Source of the DNA: Peptococcaceae bacterium BRH_c4a | GTDB taxonomy: Bacteria > Bacillota > Desulfotomaculia > Desulfotomaculales > Desulfocucumaceae | DNA: 56,289 bases | Direction of reading: 5' to 3' | NCBI GenBank assembly: GCA_000961585.1 | Contig: LADN01000093.1 | Span: 1 to 56,289, forward strand | Translations under genes and position numbers: made by a program | Shown here: positions 33,791 to 42,272 of the stretch, one piece after another | Numbering within the stretch: position 1 is the first letter of the stretch | Layout of the letters: each line of letters opens with the position of its first letter | Notes under the pieces: model-generated | The model's database searches: none | What the model saw: only the letters and a program-made list of their open reading frames with translations | Told to the model about the DNA's origin: nothing

Positions 33791-34345
33791 TTAGCCGCAG
33801 CAGCAGCCCTTCTTCTTTCCGGCCAGGGAATATCCCATCTCAAAGGCCTTCTTATTTTCATCCTGGTACTTAGGTATCTTTTCCAGCATAACCTTGAGGA
33901 TCTCATCTTTTTTCAGAGTTCCTTCCAGCAGCCTGGTCAGGTACCCAAGGACGATTACGTTGGCGTAAATTTCCCGGCCCAGATCATTTACAGCCATATC
34001 CCTGGCTCCCACCGCCACCTGGCTGCACTGAAGGCCGTTGTCAACCTCCACGTAGTACGGCTCGTAGATTATTGTTCCGTGGCTTACCAGCGGGTTGAAC
34101 TTGTTGTAAGCAGCCTTGGACAGGGCCACCAGGAAATCGGGATTTTCACAGCCGGGGCTGTCTACGGGCTCGTCTGATATGACCACCTGGGCCCGGACGT
34201 AGCCTCCCCTGGTTTCGGTGCCGTGGCTCACCAGCATGGTGGTGTACAGTCCCTCGTTCACCGAGGTCTGGGCCAGAATCTGCCCCAACCTCACCACGCC
34301 CTGACCGCCAAAGCCGCTAATGAGCACCTCCAGTCTCTTTCCCAT
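33791..34345 (-). CDS. korC: 2-oxoacid:acceptor oxidoreductase gamma subunit
   Basis: This 184-aa subunit completes the TPP-dependent complex that oxidatively decarboxylates a 2-oxoacid to acyl-CoA. EVLISGFGGQGVVRLGQILAQTSV and SHGTETRGGYVRAQVVIS are typical. Its ATG overlaps the korB stop (TGATG), so translation is coupled. The protein ends KKKGCCCG, an unusual run of three cysteines. Convergent with the LysR gene across a shared terminator. Confidence 0.93.
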   Translation of the reverse strand: MGKRLEVLISGFGGQGVVRLGQILAQTSVNEGLYTTMLVSHGTETRGGYVRAQVVISDEPVDSPGCENPDFLVALSKAAYNKFNPLVSHGTIIYEPYYVEVDNGLQCSQVAVGARDMAVNDLGREIYANVIVLGYLTRLLEGTLKKDEILKVMLEKIPKYQDENKKAFEMGYSLAGKKKGCCCG

Positions 34346-35184
34346 CAGCGCGCCCTCCTTTGGATTTCATGTGTAAATTTACGCAGCTTCTCAGAGAATT
34401 CTTCCCGTGTGTTGCTGGCGTCCAGGTATACTCCGGTCTTGAAGGCCGTCAGGCCTTCGGGAACCTTGTCGTGCAGGCTGCAGGTGCGCTCCTTTATCCA
34501 TTTGAACATGGCCATGGGGTTCCGGGTTCCCAGTGCCCTGTCCGAAAAATTGGTGACGCAGGGATAGATCACGTGCACCAGCGAAAAACCTTTATTGAGT
34601 ATTGCCTGCTTCATGCTTTCCACCACTTCCTGCCCCTGCAGGCTGGTGTATCTGGACAGGTAGGTCGCCCCGGCGTCTTTCAGCAGGTTGAGCACATCCT
34701 GCCCTTCCTGCATGAAGTTTGGCTCGTAGGTCCCGTAGGGTGAGCTGTCTGTTTTTACCCCCAGGGGTGTGGTCCAGCCGTACTGACCGCCGGTGGACAT
34801 ATAGCCCAGGTTGTCGCAGACCACCACTGTCATGTCCACGTTGCGGCGGGCGCAGTGCAGCAGGTTTAAAAACCCTATGCCAAAGGCGTCGCCGTCACCC
34901 ACGGTGCAGATTATTTTTTTATCCGGTGGGAGGGCTATCCTCAGTCCGGCGGAAATTGCGTACACCCGGCCGTGGGTGCCGGCGTAGTTGTCACCCTTCC
35001 AGGTGTTGTAGGTCTGTCTCCCGGCGCATCCGATACCGGTTCCCCATACAACGTCTTCAAGGCCCAGCTCCAGCTCGTCAATGGCCATGACCAGTTTTTT
35101 GTGAACCTGCCCCAGGCCGCAGCCACTGCAGGCAGTGCTGGGAATTTTCCTGGGCCGTAAATATTTATTAGCTAGATAATCCAT
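34345..35184 (-). CDS. korB: 2-oxoacid:acceptor oxidoreductase beta subunit (TPP-binding)
   Basis: A 279-aa subunit that binds thiamine pyrophosphate: CTVGDGDAFGIGFLNLLHCA through VVVCDNLGYMSTGGQ is the GDG...N TPP/Mg motif. The N-terminal TACSGCGLGQVHK is the family's Cys motif and contributes to an iron-sulfur cluster. The gene order A-B-C with minimal spacing is normal for Kor/Vor types. The substrate could be 2-oxoglutarate, a branched-chain oxoacid or an aryl glyoxylate; it cannot be set from sequence. Confidence 0.93.
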   Translation of the reverse strand: MDYLANKYLRPRKIPSTACSGCGLGQVHKKLVMAIDELELGLEDVVWGTGIGCAGRQTYNTWKGDNYAGTHGRVYAISAGLRIALPPDKKIICTVGDGDAFGIGFLNLLHCARRNVDMTVVVCDNLGYMSTGGQYGWTTPLGVKTDSSPYGTYEPNFMQEGQDVLNLLKDAGATYLSRYTSLQGQEVVESMKQAILNKGFSLVHVIYPCVTNFSDRALGTRNPMAMFKWIKERTCSLHDKVPEGLTAFKTGVYLDASNTREEFSEKLRKFTHEIQRRAR

Positions 35185-35187
35185 CGT

Positions 35188-36363
35188 CTACCAGGCCTCC
35201 CATTCCCAATTGTTTGATTTGACCAGCGGCTGGCCGGCCAGAATCTGTTTGAGCTGCATCATCAGTTCGGCCACACTGGGCAGTTCACCGCATTTGCCAA
35301 AGAAGCTGACCCTGCTGCCGGTGGGTGCGCAACGCTGTACTTCTCTTACCAGTTGGCCGTCGAAATTTAATTCGGTGACTAGGTAATTGGTTTTTCTGTG
35401 GAAGAGGTCATCCAGGAAGGGCCACAGGGATATGGGCCTTATGCAGCCCACTTTGAGCCCCTGCTTCCTGGCTTCCTTTACACAGCTGACCATTACCCGG
35501 GAGGGGCTGCCGTACGCCACCAGAACCACTTCCGGGTGATCATCCATAAAATGTTCCTCATAGCGCCTGATTACATCCATGTTGTTTCTTACTTTGTAGA
35601 TAAGCCTGTGGGCGTGTTTGTGCTGGGCTTCCACCTCTTCGGTGTCGTAGCCCGACTCTGTGGGGGTCCAGTCTGAGCAGGCGCCCCCTGTATTATGTCC
35701 CAGGACCACCGGCGGGATATCCAGTTTGTCGTTGCAGGGATAGAATTCCGGGCCCCGGCATATTTCCCTGTCTTTGAAGCGGAGGCCCATTTTTTCCATT
35801 TCTTCTTTGCTTTCCGGAATTTCAAGGGTTTCCCAGCCATCGGTGACCAGTTGGTCGGCCAGTATGGTGATGGGCATTCTGAATCTTTCGGAAAGGTAAA
35901 ATGCTTCCACTGTCATGGTGAAGGCTTCCTGTACGCCGTTGGGGGCCAGTACTATGGTTTCGGCGTTCCCGCCATGGGTGGGGTACTTGGCGATGTAAAA
36001 CTCGCCCTGGCCCGGGGCCCCGGTGATGCCGGACACCGGTCCCACCCTCTGGGCGTTGACTACCACTATGGGAATTTCACTGCCCAGGGCCCAGCCGTAC
36101 GGGTCGGCATATAGAATATAGCCCGGGCCGGAGGTGGCGGTCATTGTTTTGAGACCACCCAATGCAGCTCCCACGGCGATATGCATGCCGGTCATTTCAT
36201 CTTCGGCCTGAATATAGTATCCGCCCACCTCGGGCAGCCTGCGGGACATGTTCTCTGCAATTTCGGTGGCCGGAGTGATGGGATAGCCGGCAAACACCTT
36301 ACATCCGGCGAGAATGGCCCCTTCGGTGATTGCTCTGTTACCAGTGTCAAAATACCGTTTCAT
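35188..36363 (-). CDS. korA: 2-oxoacid:acceptor oxidoreductase alpha subunit
   Basis: A 391-aa subunit. ITEGAILAGCKVFAGYPITPATEIAE is the classic N-terminus, AEDEMTGMHIAVGAALGGLKTMTATSGPG the pyrimidine-binding part, and the transketolase-C-like end contains VAYGSPSRVMVSCVKEARKQGLKVGCIRP. The ATG at 36363 overlaps the stop of the upstream flavoprotein (TAATG), which fixes the start; the frame to 36441 lies within that gene. It is coupled to the flavoprotein and so likely passes electrons to it. Confidence 0.94.
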   Translation of the reverse strand: MKRYFDTGNRAITEGAILAGCKVFAGYPITPATEIAENMSRRLPEVGGYYIQAEDEMTGMHIAVGAALGGLKTMTATSGPGYILYADPYGWALGSEIPIVVVNAQRVGPVSGITGAPGQGEFYIAKYPTHGGNAETIVLAPNGVQEAFTMTVEAFYLSERFRMPITILADQLVTDGWETLEIPESKEEMEKMGLRFKDREICRGPEFYPCNDKLDIPPVVLGHNTGGACSDWTPTESGYDTEEVEAQHKHAHRLIYKVRNNMDVIRRYEEHFMDDHPEVVLVAYGSPSRVMVSCVKEARKQGLKVGCIRPISLWPFLDDLFHRKTNYLVTELNFDGQLVREVQRCAPTGSRVSFFGKCGELPSVAELMMQLKQILAGQPLVKSNNWEWEAW

Positions 36364-37985
36364 TACTCTGCTCCACCTACCTTCGCGATGCTTATTGAGA
36401 AATCGGGACAGATAAAGAAGCACTTCCGGCAGCCCACGCACCTGTCGCTGCCGGTTACCTCCATGGGCTGGTATCCACGGTCGTTAAAGGACTGGGACTT
36501 GTTGAATATACCCATCCCGCATACTTCCTTGCAGTAGCCGCAGGCTTTGCACCCGTTGAAGTCAACCTCCACCCGGTACTGGTTGACATCACAGTTGAGG
36601 CACCGCTTTGCCTCCCTTACGGCCACGTGTTTGTTATAACCTTTTTCCACCAGATTGAAGGTTCTGAGGCGCTCTCCCAAATCCAGGGTGTTGGCTTCCA
36701 GCCGGCTGTATCCCATGGGGGAGGCGCTGCCGGGAACAGCTTCGCCCTCTGTCAGGGTTTCACACAGGCAGCCGCCTCCGCCCAAATGTTTATCGATGGC
36801 TGCCGCCGCCTCCTTACCCTGGGCGATGGCCCTGATGATGGATGAAGGTCCGGTTATGGCGTCACCAGCCGCAAAGATTCCATTTATACCGGTGGCATAG
36901 CCGTCTGCAACAATCACGGTTCCATTGGCGTTGGCGGGAAGTCCCAGGGATGAGGCATCGGCCTGCTGGCCCACGGCAGCGATGACAGTGTCACATTCCA
37001 TGTCAAACTGGCTTCCCTCCACGGGTACCGGACGGGGTCTGCCGCTGGAGTCTTTGGCGCCCAGCTTCATCTTGACGCAGCTTATCTTTCCTGCCTCTAT
37101 TTTTACCGGTGAGGCCAGAAATTCCATCTGGACACCCTCTTCCAGGGCGTCTTTCACCTCTTCGGGATCCGCCGGCATTTCTGCCCTGGTCCTGCGGTAC
37201 ACCAGCACCACCTCTTCCGCCCCCAGGCGGACCGAGGCTCTGGCGGCGTCGATGGCGGTGTTTCCTCCGCCTGCCACAACCACCTTTTTACCTATATTCA
37301 CACTGCTGCCGGCATTTACATTACGAAGGAAAGAAATACCATCCAACACCACTGCCCCGGGGTCCTCTGCGCCTATCTTGGAACCGAACCAGGCCCCGGT
37401 GGCCACAAATACAGCTTCGTACCGGCCCAGCAAACTTTCAGCCGAGTTTACCGGAGATCCGGTTTTAATCTCCACGCCCCTCTCGGCAATGGCGGCTATT
37501 TCCCGGTCAACCACCTGATTGGGAAGCCGGTATTCAGGAATACCGTATCTCAGCATGCCGCCGGCGGCGGGCATGGCCTCATACACTGTTACCTTATGGC
37601 CTAACCCCGCCAGGTAATAGGCCGCTGTCAGCCCACAGGGGCCTGACCCGATAATAGCTACTTTTTTAACCGTGGGGGAGGCCGTTTTTGTATTTTGCTG
37701 CCAGGAGCCGTTTGCATTTTCTTCCGCTGCCCTTTTCAGCATGCGGATGGCTACAGGTTCGTCATATTGGGCCCTGGCGCACTTGCCCTCACAGGGATGC
37801 ACGCAGGCATGGCCGCAAACTGCGGGGAACGGGATGCTCTCACGTATCACAGCCAGAGCTTCGTCAAACCTGCCCTCCCTGATAAACCTGATATACCTGG
37901 GTACGTTCACACCCGCCGGGCACGCTTCCCGGCACGGGGTCATAAAGTTTTTAGCGCAATCTGATGTTCCCATCGTAGAATTCAT
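36363..37985 (-). CDS. GltD-like NAD(P)/FAD oxidoreductase with C-terminal two-cluster ferredoxin
   Basis: A 540-aa fusion. The N-terminal GltD-type domain has Cys clusters CREACPAGVNVPRYI and CGHACVHPCEGKCARAQYDEP. FAD binding is in AIIGSGPCGLTAAYYLAGLGHKV and NAD(P) binding in VVVAGGGNTAIDAARASVRLGA. The C-terminus carries two [4Fe-4S] motifs, CKACGYCKEVC and CVGCRKCFFICP. GAAAGGAG before the ATG at 37985 sets the start. Coupled to korA by TAATG, it resembles the NAD-reducing flavoprotein of phenylglyoxylate-type oxidoreductases, so the complex may reduce NAD(P) directly. Confidence 0.92.
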   Translation of the reverse strand: MNSTMGTSDCAKNFMTPCREACPAGVNVPRYIRFIREGRFDEALAVIRESIPFPAVCGHACVHPCEGKCARAQYDEPVAIRMLKRAAEENANGSWQQNTKTASPTVKKVAIIGSGPCGLTAAYYLAGLGHKVTVYEAMPAAGGMLRYGIPEYRLPNQVVDREIAAIAERGVEIKTGSPVNSAESLLGRYEAVFVATGAWFGSKIGAEDPGAVVLDGISFLRNVNAGSSVNIGKKVVVAGGGNTAIDAARASVRLGAEEVVLVYRRTRAEMPADPEEVKDALEEGVQMEFLASPVKIEAGKISCVKMKLGAKDSSGRPRPVPVEGSQFDMECDTVIAAVGQQADASSLGLPANANGTVIVADGYATGINGIFAAGDAITGPSSIIRAIAQGKEAAAAIDKHLGGGGCLCETLTEGEAVPGSASPMGYSRLEANTLDLGERLRTFNLVEKGYNKHVAVREAKRCLNCDVNQYRVEVDFNGCKACGYCKEVCGMGIFNKSQSFNDRGYQPMEVTGSDRCVGCRKCFFICPDFSISIAKVGGAE

Positions 37986-38035
37986 ACACTCCTTTCCATG
38001 AGTCCTGGTGTTATCCTTCCACACTTTTTAGTTGA

Positions 38036-39568
38036 CTAAGTGGCCTTTGCTACGGCAATCTCCTGTTCGGCCAACTTTAAGCGCTGTATCTTGCCCGAGG
38101 GCCCTTTGGGCAAATCCTCCCTGAAAAAAACCCTCTTGGGAGTTTTAAACTTACCCAGTTCCTTCAGGCAGAATGAACGCATCTCTTCCTCGGAGCATAT
38201 CAAGCCCGGCTTTAAAACCACACAGGCCATTATTTCCTGCCCGTAAGCCTCATCGGGAATCCCAAAGGCAGCGGCGTCCAAAACGGTGGGATGCCTGTAA
38301 AGAACCTCGTCGATCTCCCTGGGGGCTATATTTTCCCCGCCTTTAATTATAAGTTCCTTGATCCTCCCGGTGACGAAGAAATAGCCGTCCTCATCCTTGT
38401 AGCCTAGGTCGCCGGTGTACAGCCACCCGTCAATTATTGTTCTGGCGGTTATATCCGGGGCCTTATAATACTCCTTCATTACATTGTCGCCCCGGATGAC
38501 TATCTCCCCTATTTGTCCGGGAGGAAGCTCATTCCCATCGCTGTCCACTATTTTACCCTGGTTGCCCACCGCCACGCCGGGGGATCCGTATTTCTGCGAC
38601 TTCCTGTCCAGGGGATTGGAAAATACCGGAGCGGCGGTTTCGGTCAGCCCCATGGTCTCAACCACAGACACCCTGAACTTTTCTTCAAATGCTTTATGTA
38701 CCGAGGGCGGAAGGGCCGAAGACGCCGATCTGCCAAATCTTACCTGTTCCAGGTTATACTTGGTATCACTGTTGTACGGGTCGGCGCCATTTAAAAGGTA
38801 CGAAATCATTGTGGGAACCACACTGAACCAGGTGCACCGGTACCGGGAAATCAGCTCCCAGAACTGGGATACGCTGAATCTGTGGGGCATTACCACACTG
38901 CCGCCGTGAACCACCGGGGAAACCGCGGTAACCACCAGGCCGTTGATGTGGTACAGAGGAAGGGAGCAAAGTGCCCGGTCAGCGCTGGTCAGGTGGTGCG
39001 CTGAGGCGGTGTACTGCCCACCGGCCACCAGGTTTTTGTGAGTCAGCACAACCCCCTTGGGCACCCCGGTGGTACCTGAGGTGTAAAGCAAAAGGGCTGG
39101 ATCTTCCTCGTCAACATCCGGCAACGGATGGTCTTTGTGTTCAATGTCCTCCAGAAGGGCCGGGCTATCTGCATCAATCACAAATACCTTTATTTCCCGA
39201 GATACTTTTTTAAGCGATTCCTCCAGCCTCTCCCTGTGTTTTTCCGATACAAAAACAACCTTGGTATCGGAGTGATCCAGAACGTATTCAAGCTGAGAGC
39301 GATGGGACAGAAGATTTATGGGGGCCACCACAAAGCCGGAGTAGATAATTCCCAGGAAAAACTTGGCCGTCTGGTAACCATTGTTCAGCATGTAAGAAAC
39401 CTTTTCGCCCTTTTGCAGTCCCATGTTCAGTAGCTTTTTTCCCAGCAGATCCGACTCCCGTTTAAGCTGTGCGTAGGTTAATTCCAGGTTGGGCTCGGGA
39501 GCGCAAAGGTACACCTTGTCGGGCTGTACTGCAGCCTGTTCGTCAATGAATTCTCTTATAGTTCGCAC
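38036..39568 (-). CDS. Acyl-CoA ligase (AMP-forming)
   Basis: A 510-aa ANL ligase with LLYTSGTTGVPKGVVLTHKNL (about 170), LPLYHINGLVVTA, VVETMGLTETAAPV, the hinge LGYKDEDGYFFVTGRIKELI and the C-terminal LPKGPSGKIQRLKL. First gene of the operon with the flavoprotein and korABC (50 bp to the next gene). A ligase in the same unit as a 2-oxoacid oxidoreductase suggests that both make CoA esters of related acids, for example an aryl- or branched-chain acid and its oxoacid. This is inference. Confidence 0.92.
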   Translation of the reverse strand: MRTIREFIDEQAAVQPDKVYLCAPEPNLELTYAQLKRESDLLGKKLLNMGLQKGEKVSYMLNNGYQTAKFFLGIIYSGFVVAPINLLSHRSQLEYVLDHSDTKVVFVSEKHRERLEESLKKVSREIKVFVIDADSPALLEDIEHKDHPLPDVDEEDPALLLYTSGTTGVPKGVVLTHKNLVAGGQYTASAHHLTSADRALCSLPLYHINGLVVTAVSPVVHGGSVVMPHRFSVSQFWELISRYRCTWFSVVPTMISYLLNGADPYNSDTKYNLEQVRFGRSASSALPPSVHKAFEEKFRVSVVETMGLTETAAPVFSNPLDRKSQKYGSPGVAVGNQGKIVDSDGNELPPGQIGEIVIRGDNVMKEYYKAPDITARTIIDGWLYTGDLGYKDEDGYFFVTGRIKELIIKGGENIAPREIDEVLYRHPTVLDAAAFGIPDEAYGQEIMACVVLKPGLICSEEEMRSFCLKELGKFKTPKRVFFREDLPKGPSGKIQRLKLAEQEIAVAKAT

Positions 39569-39657
39569 AAAACTGTCCCCGCCTTCCTCTAGTGTAAGCC
39601 ATTAATTTGTCCTGCCCCAATCACCCCGCTCGATAAGGCAATGTTATCTTACTTGTT

Positions 39658-39686
39658 ATATTACATCTCCTAATACGGTATGTCAA
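39658..39686 (-). promoter_or_regulatory. Promoter of the ligase-kor operon
   Basis: Minus-strand TTGACA (39686-39681), 17 bases, TAATAT (39663-39658), about 90 bp before the ligase start. It lies on the operon side of the insertion sequence, so the promoter core is intact. Confidence 0.65.
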
Positions 39687-39758
39687 TTAATTATTGTTAT
39701 ATTTAGTTAAATTAAATTTTTCGTATAATTTGCGGGGTATCTTTGGCTTTTCATAAGT

Positions 39759-39789
39759 GAGAAGACTGAAATTTTTATTCAGTCTTCTC
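39759..39789. repeat. Perfect 12-bp palindrome GAGAAGACTGAA-N7-TTCAGTCTTCTC
   Basis: A strong hairpin between the operon promoter and the insertion sequence, without a T-run on either side beyond short stretches. It may be a terminator remnant or an operator. With the promoter it accounts for the visible content of the ~390-bp gap 39569-39958. Confidence 0.75.
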
Positions 39790-39851
39790 GGCTGCCGTAC
39801 TTTTGCTTTTTCAGTTCTCCGCTCCGGACAGCGCTGGCCCAGAGGAATCGA

Positions 39852-40875
39852 GATATAAAATAAGATGACTATCAAGTTTAATCAGGAAACTCTTCCCTCC
39901 GTCGAACATATGTGCTATAATTATTCCAGAACATATGTTTCAAGGAGGGTAATTTCTAATGGCCCAAAGAGAGCCTATTAGTTTTATGGAGTTTCAAAAT
40001 CGTTTTGCCAACGAAGAGGCCTGCTACCAGTACTTATTTGATATGCGCTGGCCCGAGGGATTTTGTTGCCCGCGTTGTGGCCAGAAAGAGTATTATTTTG
40101 TCTCGAAACGCCGCCTCTACCAATGCAAGACCTGTAATTATCAGGCTTCTCTCACTGCCGGGACAGTTTTTCACAAGACTCATACGTCGCTGCAAAAGTG
40201 GTTTTGGGTCATGTTTTTGGTGGCAACTGATAAAAGAGGCTACTCAGCTCTCGCCTTGATGAAAGCCATCGATGTCAGTTACCCCACTGCCTGGCTCATG
40301 CTGCAAAAAATTAGAAAAGCCATGTCTGAGCGTGATAATATTTACCAGTTGTCCGGCCTTATTCAGTTGGACGAAGCTTTTTTCGGTGGCCCTGATGGCA
40401 AGCAAGGCCGGGGGACAGATAAAATGGCGGCATACGTAGCGGCGCATCAACCACTGATGAGGGGAAACCCCTATATGCCAAAATGGAGCTAACTGAGCAC
40501 GTTAATAAGGCAACCGCCCTTGACTTCGTCACTCGTACTGTATCACCGGGAAGCATTGTCACCACCGATGGGTTGAATGTATATCCCCAGTTGAAAACCC
40601 ATGGTTATGTGCACGACCGTATTTTGTCTGGTGAAGAGAAAGCTGAAGAAAAACTACGTTGGGTGCATACCCTGATATCTAACGCCAAAGCCTTCATAGG
40701 TGGTACGCATCATGGACTTGATAAGAAACACTTACAAGCCTACCTGGACGAGTTTTGCTACCGTTTTAATCGTAGGGTATGGCAACCCCAGCTTTTTGGC
40801 CGCCTTTTGTCCGCATGTGTTAGTGGCCCAATTGTCACTTATGCGGAGCTAACTTTATAGTCATCTTATATTATC
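39852..40875 (+). mobile_element. IS1595-family insertion sequence (~1.02 kb)
   Basis: Imperfect terminal inverted repeats bound a transposase: left 39852-39872 (ATAAGATGACTAT inner part) and right 40857-40875 (ATAGTCATCTTAT outer part), with 13 identical terminal bases in the best stretch. No clear 8-bp target duplication was seen, and the outermost bases are uncertain. It lies between the ligase-kor promoter and the second LysR gene. Confidence 0.75.
39959..40860 (+). pseudogene. IS1595-family transposase, frameshifted
   Basis: The N-terminal part (177 codons) has the zinc ribbon CCPRCGQKEYY...LYQCKTCNYQ and QLDEAFFGG, which holds a catalytic acidic residue of the DDE-type domain. Near 40450-40470 the frame shifts; the true continuation (TDEGKPLYAKMELTEHVNKA) is in the second frame, which runs to 40860. 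It includes VTTDGLNVYPQL, HTLISNAKAFIGGTHHGLDKKHLQAYLDEFCYRFNRR and a normal end. The family normally uses a single frame, so this copy is probably inactive unless it frameshifts. Confidence 0.88.
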
Positions 40876-40908
40876 ATTAAAAAATATGAATATATTATTA
40901 GGTCTTAA

Positions 40909-40937
40909 TTGACGGATACTTAAAAGAAACTTATAAT
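40909..40937 (+). promoter_or_regulatory. Sigma-A promoter of the second LysR gene
   Basis: TTGACG (40909-40914), a 17-base spacer and TATAAT (40932-40937) lie 41 bp before the LysR ATG, just outside the insertion sequence. Confidence 0.8.
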
Positions 40938-40977
40938 CTATGTAAACTATTATCAGTCTGAAAAGCAAGGTGATTGG

Positions 40978-41880
40978 ATGATCAATATAAACCAGTTAAA
41001 AACCTTTGTCACGGTGGTTGAAGAACAGGGAATATCCTCGGCCGCCGAAAAAATTGCACTGACCCAGCCTGCGGTCAGCCTTCATATTCAGGGACTGGAG
41101 GATTGCGTTGGCACCGGACTTTTCATAAGGCGGGGCCGGGGCTTGGAACTGAACAGCATTGGCAGGGCACTCTTCGATAAGGCGAAGGAAATGGTTTTAA
41201 ATTATGAGAACGCTGAAAAGTCTATAATCAATACCATAAACATGATAAAACAAGATATCACCATCGGCGCCGGACCCATAATGTCGGATTATGTGCTGCC
41301 GCATGTGATAGCCTCCTTTAAAAAGGACAACGCCAACATAGAAGTAAAAATTGAGCCGTCAGAAACCTCCCTGATTATAAAGGGTGTGTTGGATCATTCC
41401 TTTGACCTGGGATTTATCGGCGCCCCGGTTGGAAATGAAAAAATTGAAATGGAAGAATGGATTGAAGAGGAGCTTTTGTTGATAGTTCCCCCAAATCACC
41501 CCTTTGCCAAAAGAAAATCAATAAATTCCAAAGAACTGGAAGGTCAGAATTTTATTATGCGTAAAGAAATAACCGGGATTAGAATGTTTCTGGAACAAAA
41601 GCTTCGGTCGGCCGGGTTAAAGGAGTCGGTGCTGCAGCCGGCCTTTGAGGTTCCCAGCACCACCTCGGTTCTGACCAGTGTTGAGGCCGGACTTGGAATA
41701 TCTTTTGTGTCCAGGTGGGTGGGCAAGCAGGCCATTGAGCTGGGAACGGTGGCTTTAGTACCCATTGAGAACGTTTCCCTGATTCGCAACCTCTATATTA
41801 TCAACAGGAAAAACAAAAGAAAGCTCCCCTGCGTGGAAAGCCTCCTAACCCACCTCCGACGGTACAAAGACCAAGTGTAA
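40978..41880 (+). CDS. LysR-family transcriptional regulator (paralogue 2)
   Basis: A 300-aa LysR protein with HTH NQLKTFVTVVEEQGISSAAEKIALTQPAVSLHIQ and effector domain from ITIGAGPIMSDYVLPHVIASF. It is a close paralogue of the regulator at 32824: the first 26 bases are identical and similar motifs continue to the end. It faces the ligase-kor operon divergently, like paralogue 1 and the glutamate mutase operon, but an insertion sequence now separates them. AAGGTG precedes the ATG. Its TAA runs directly into element B. Confidence 0.95.
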   Translation: MININQLKTFVTVVEEQGISSAAEKIALTQPAVSLHIQGLEDCVGTGLFIRRGRGLELNSIGRALFDKAKEMVLNYENAEKSIINTINMIKQDITIGAGPIMSDYVLPHVIASFKKDNANIEVKIEPSETSLIIKGVLDHSFDLGFIGAPVGNEKIEMEEWIEEELLLIVPPNHPFAKRKSINSKELEGQNFIMRKEITGIRMFLEQKLRSAGLKESVLQPAFEVPSTTSVLTSVEAGLGISFVSRWVGKQAIELGTVALVPIENVSLIRNLYIINRKNKRKLPCVESLLTHLRRYKDQV

Positions 41881-42180
41881 AAAAACGCCCTGACGGGCGT
41901 TGCCGTCTTGCAGACGGCGGAATCCAGGAGCCAGAAGCCAGAAGCCAGAATGGTGACAGCATGCTTTAAAAGCGACCCTCAAGCGACCCCACAGCGACAT
42001 GCAGTGAGGGGGAGGGGTTTTAGTCCAGGCGGATGCTGGAATAGTCGTCAGTCGTAGGACTTCAGACGTCGGAATAGTTTTATTTTACCTCTGGTCAAAA
42101 GACTTTAAGACCTACGACTGAAGACTGACGACCGACGACTGATACAGCCAGTTCAGCCGGAGGAGTTAAAACCACATCTC
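41879..42180 (-). ncRNA. Element B: second copy of the candidate structured RNA/repeat
   Basis: Minus-strand counterpart of element A. Block 1 (TCCTCCGGCTGAACTGGCT) is at 42146-42165, and block 2 with GCCTGGACTAAAACCCCTCC at about 42009-42034. The GAGGGTCGCTTTTAAAGCAT block, three GCCAGAA heptamers and the same double hairpin with a T-run (41921-41879) follow. The core between blocks 1 and 2 is unrelated to that of A but again a palindrome with perfect 11-bp arms (42048-42058 and 42111-42121). The terminator is oriented to end minus-strand transcripts, possibly also from thiC. It fills most of the 392-bp gap. Confidence 0.5.
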
Positions 42181-42232
42181 CATGGCCCGGCCTGAAAGTT
42201 CCTCCCAATTTCATACACTCCGGCTAACTCTT

Positions 42233-42262
42233 TTAGCTTATAGCTTACAGCTTACAGCTTAC
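42233..42262. repeat. Heptamer array (AGCTTAC)n
   Basis: Four 7-bp units of the type AGCTTAYA after the thiC stop, related to the AGCTTAA units at 45065 and 55014. Confidence 0.75.
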
Positions 42263-42272
42263 GTCTAACGAC

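Noticed and set aside
39852-40875. Intact, active insertion sequence
   Set aside because: The transposase is split by a frameshift around 40450-40470 and no target-site duplication is visible.
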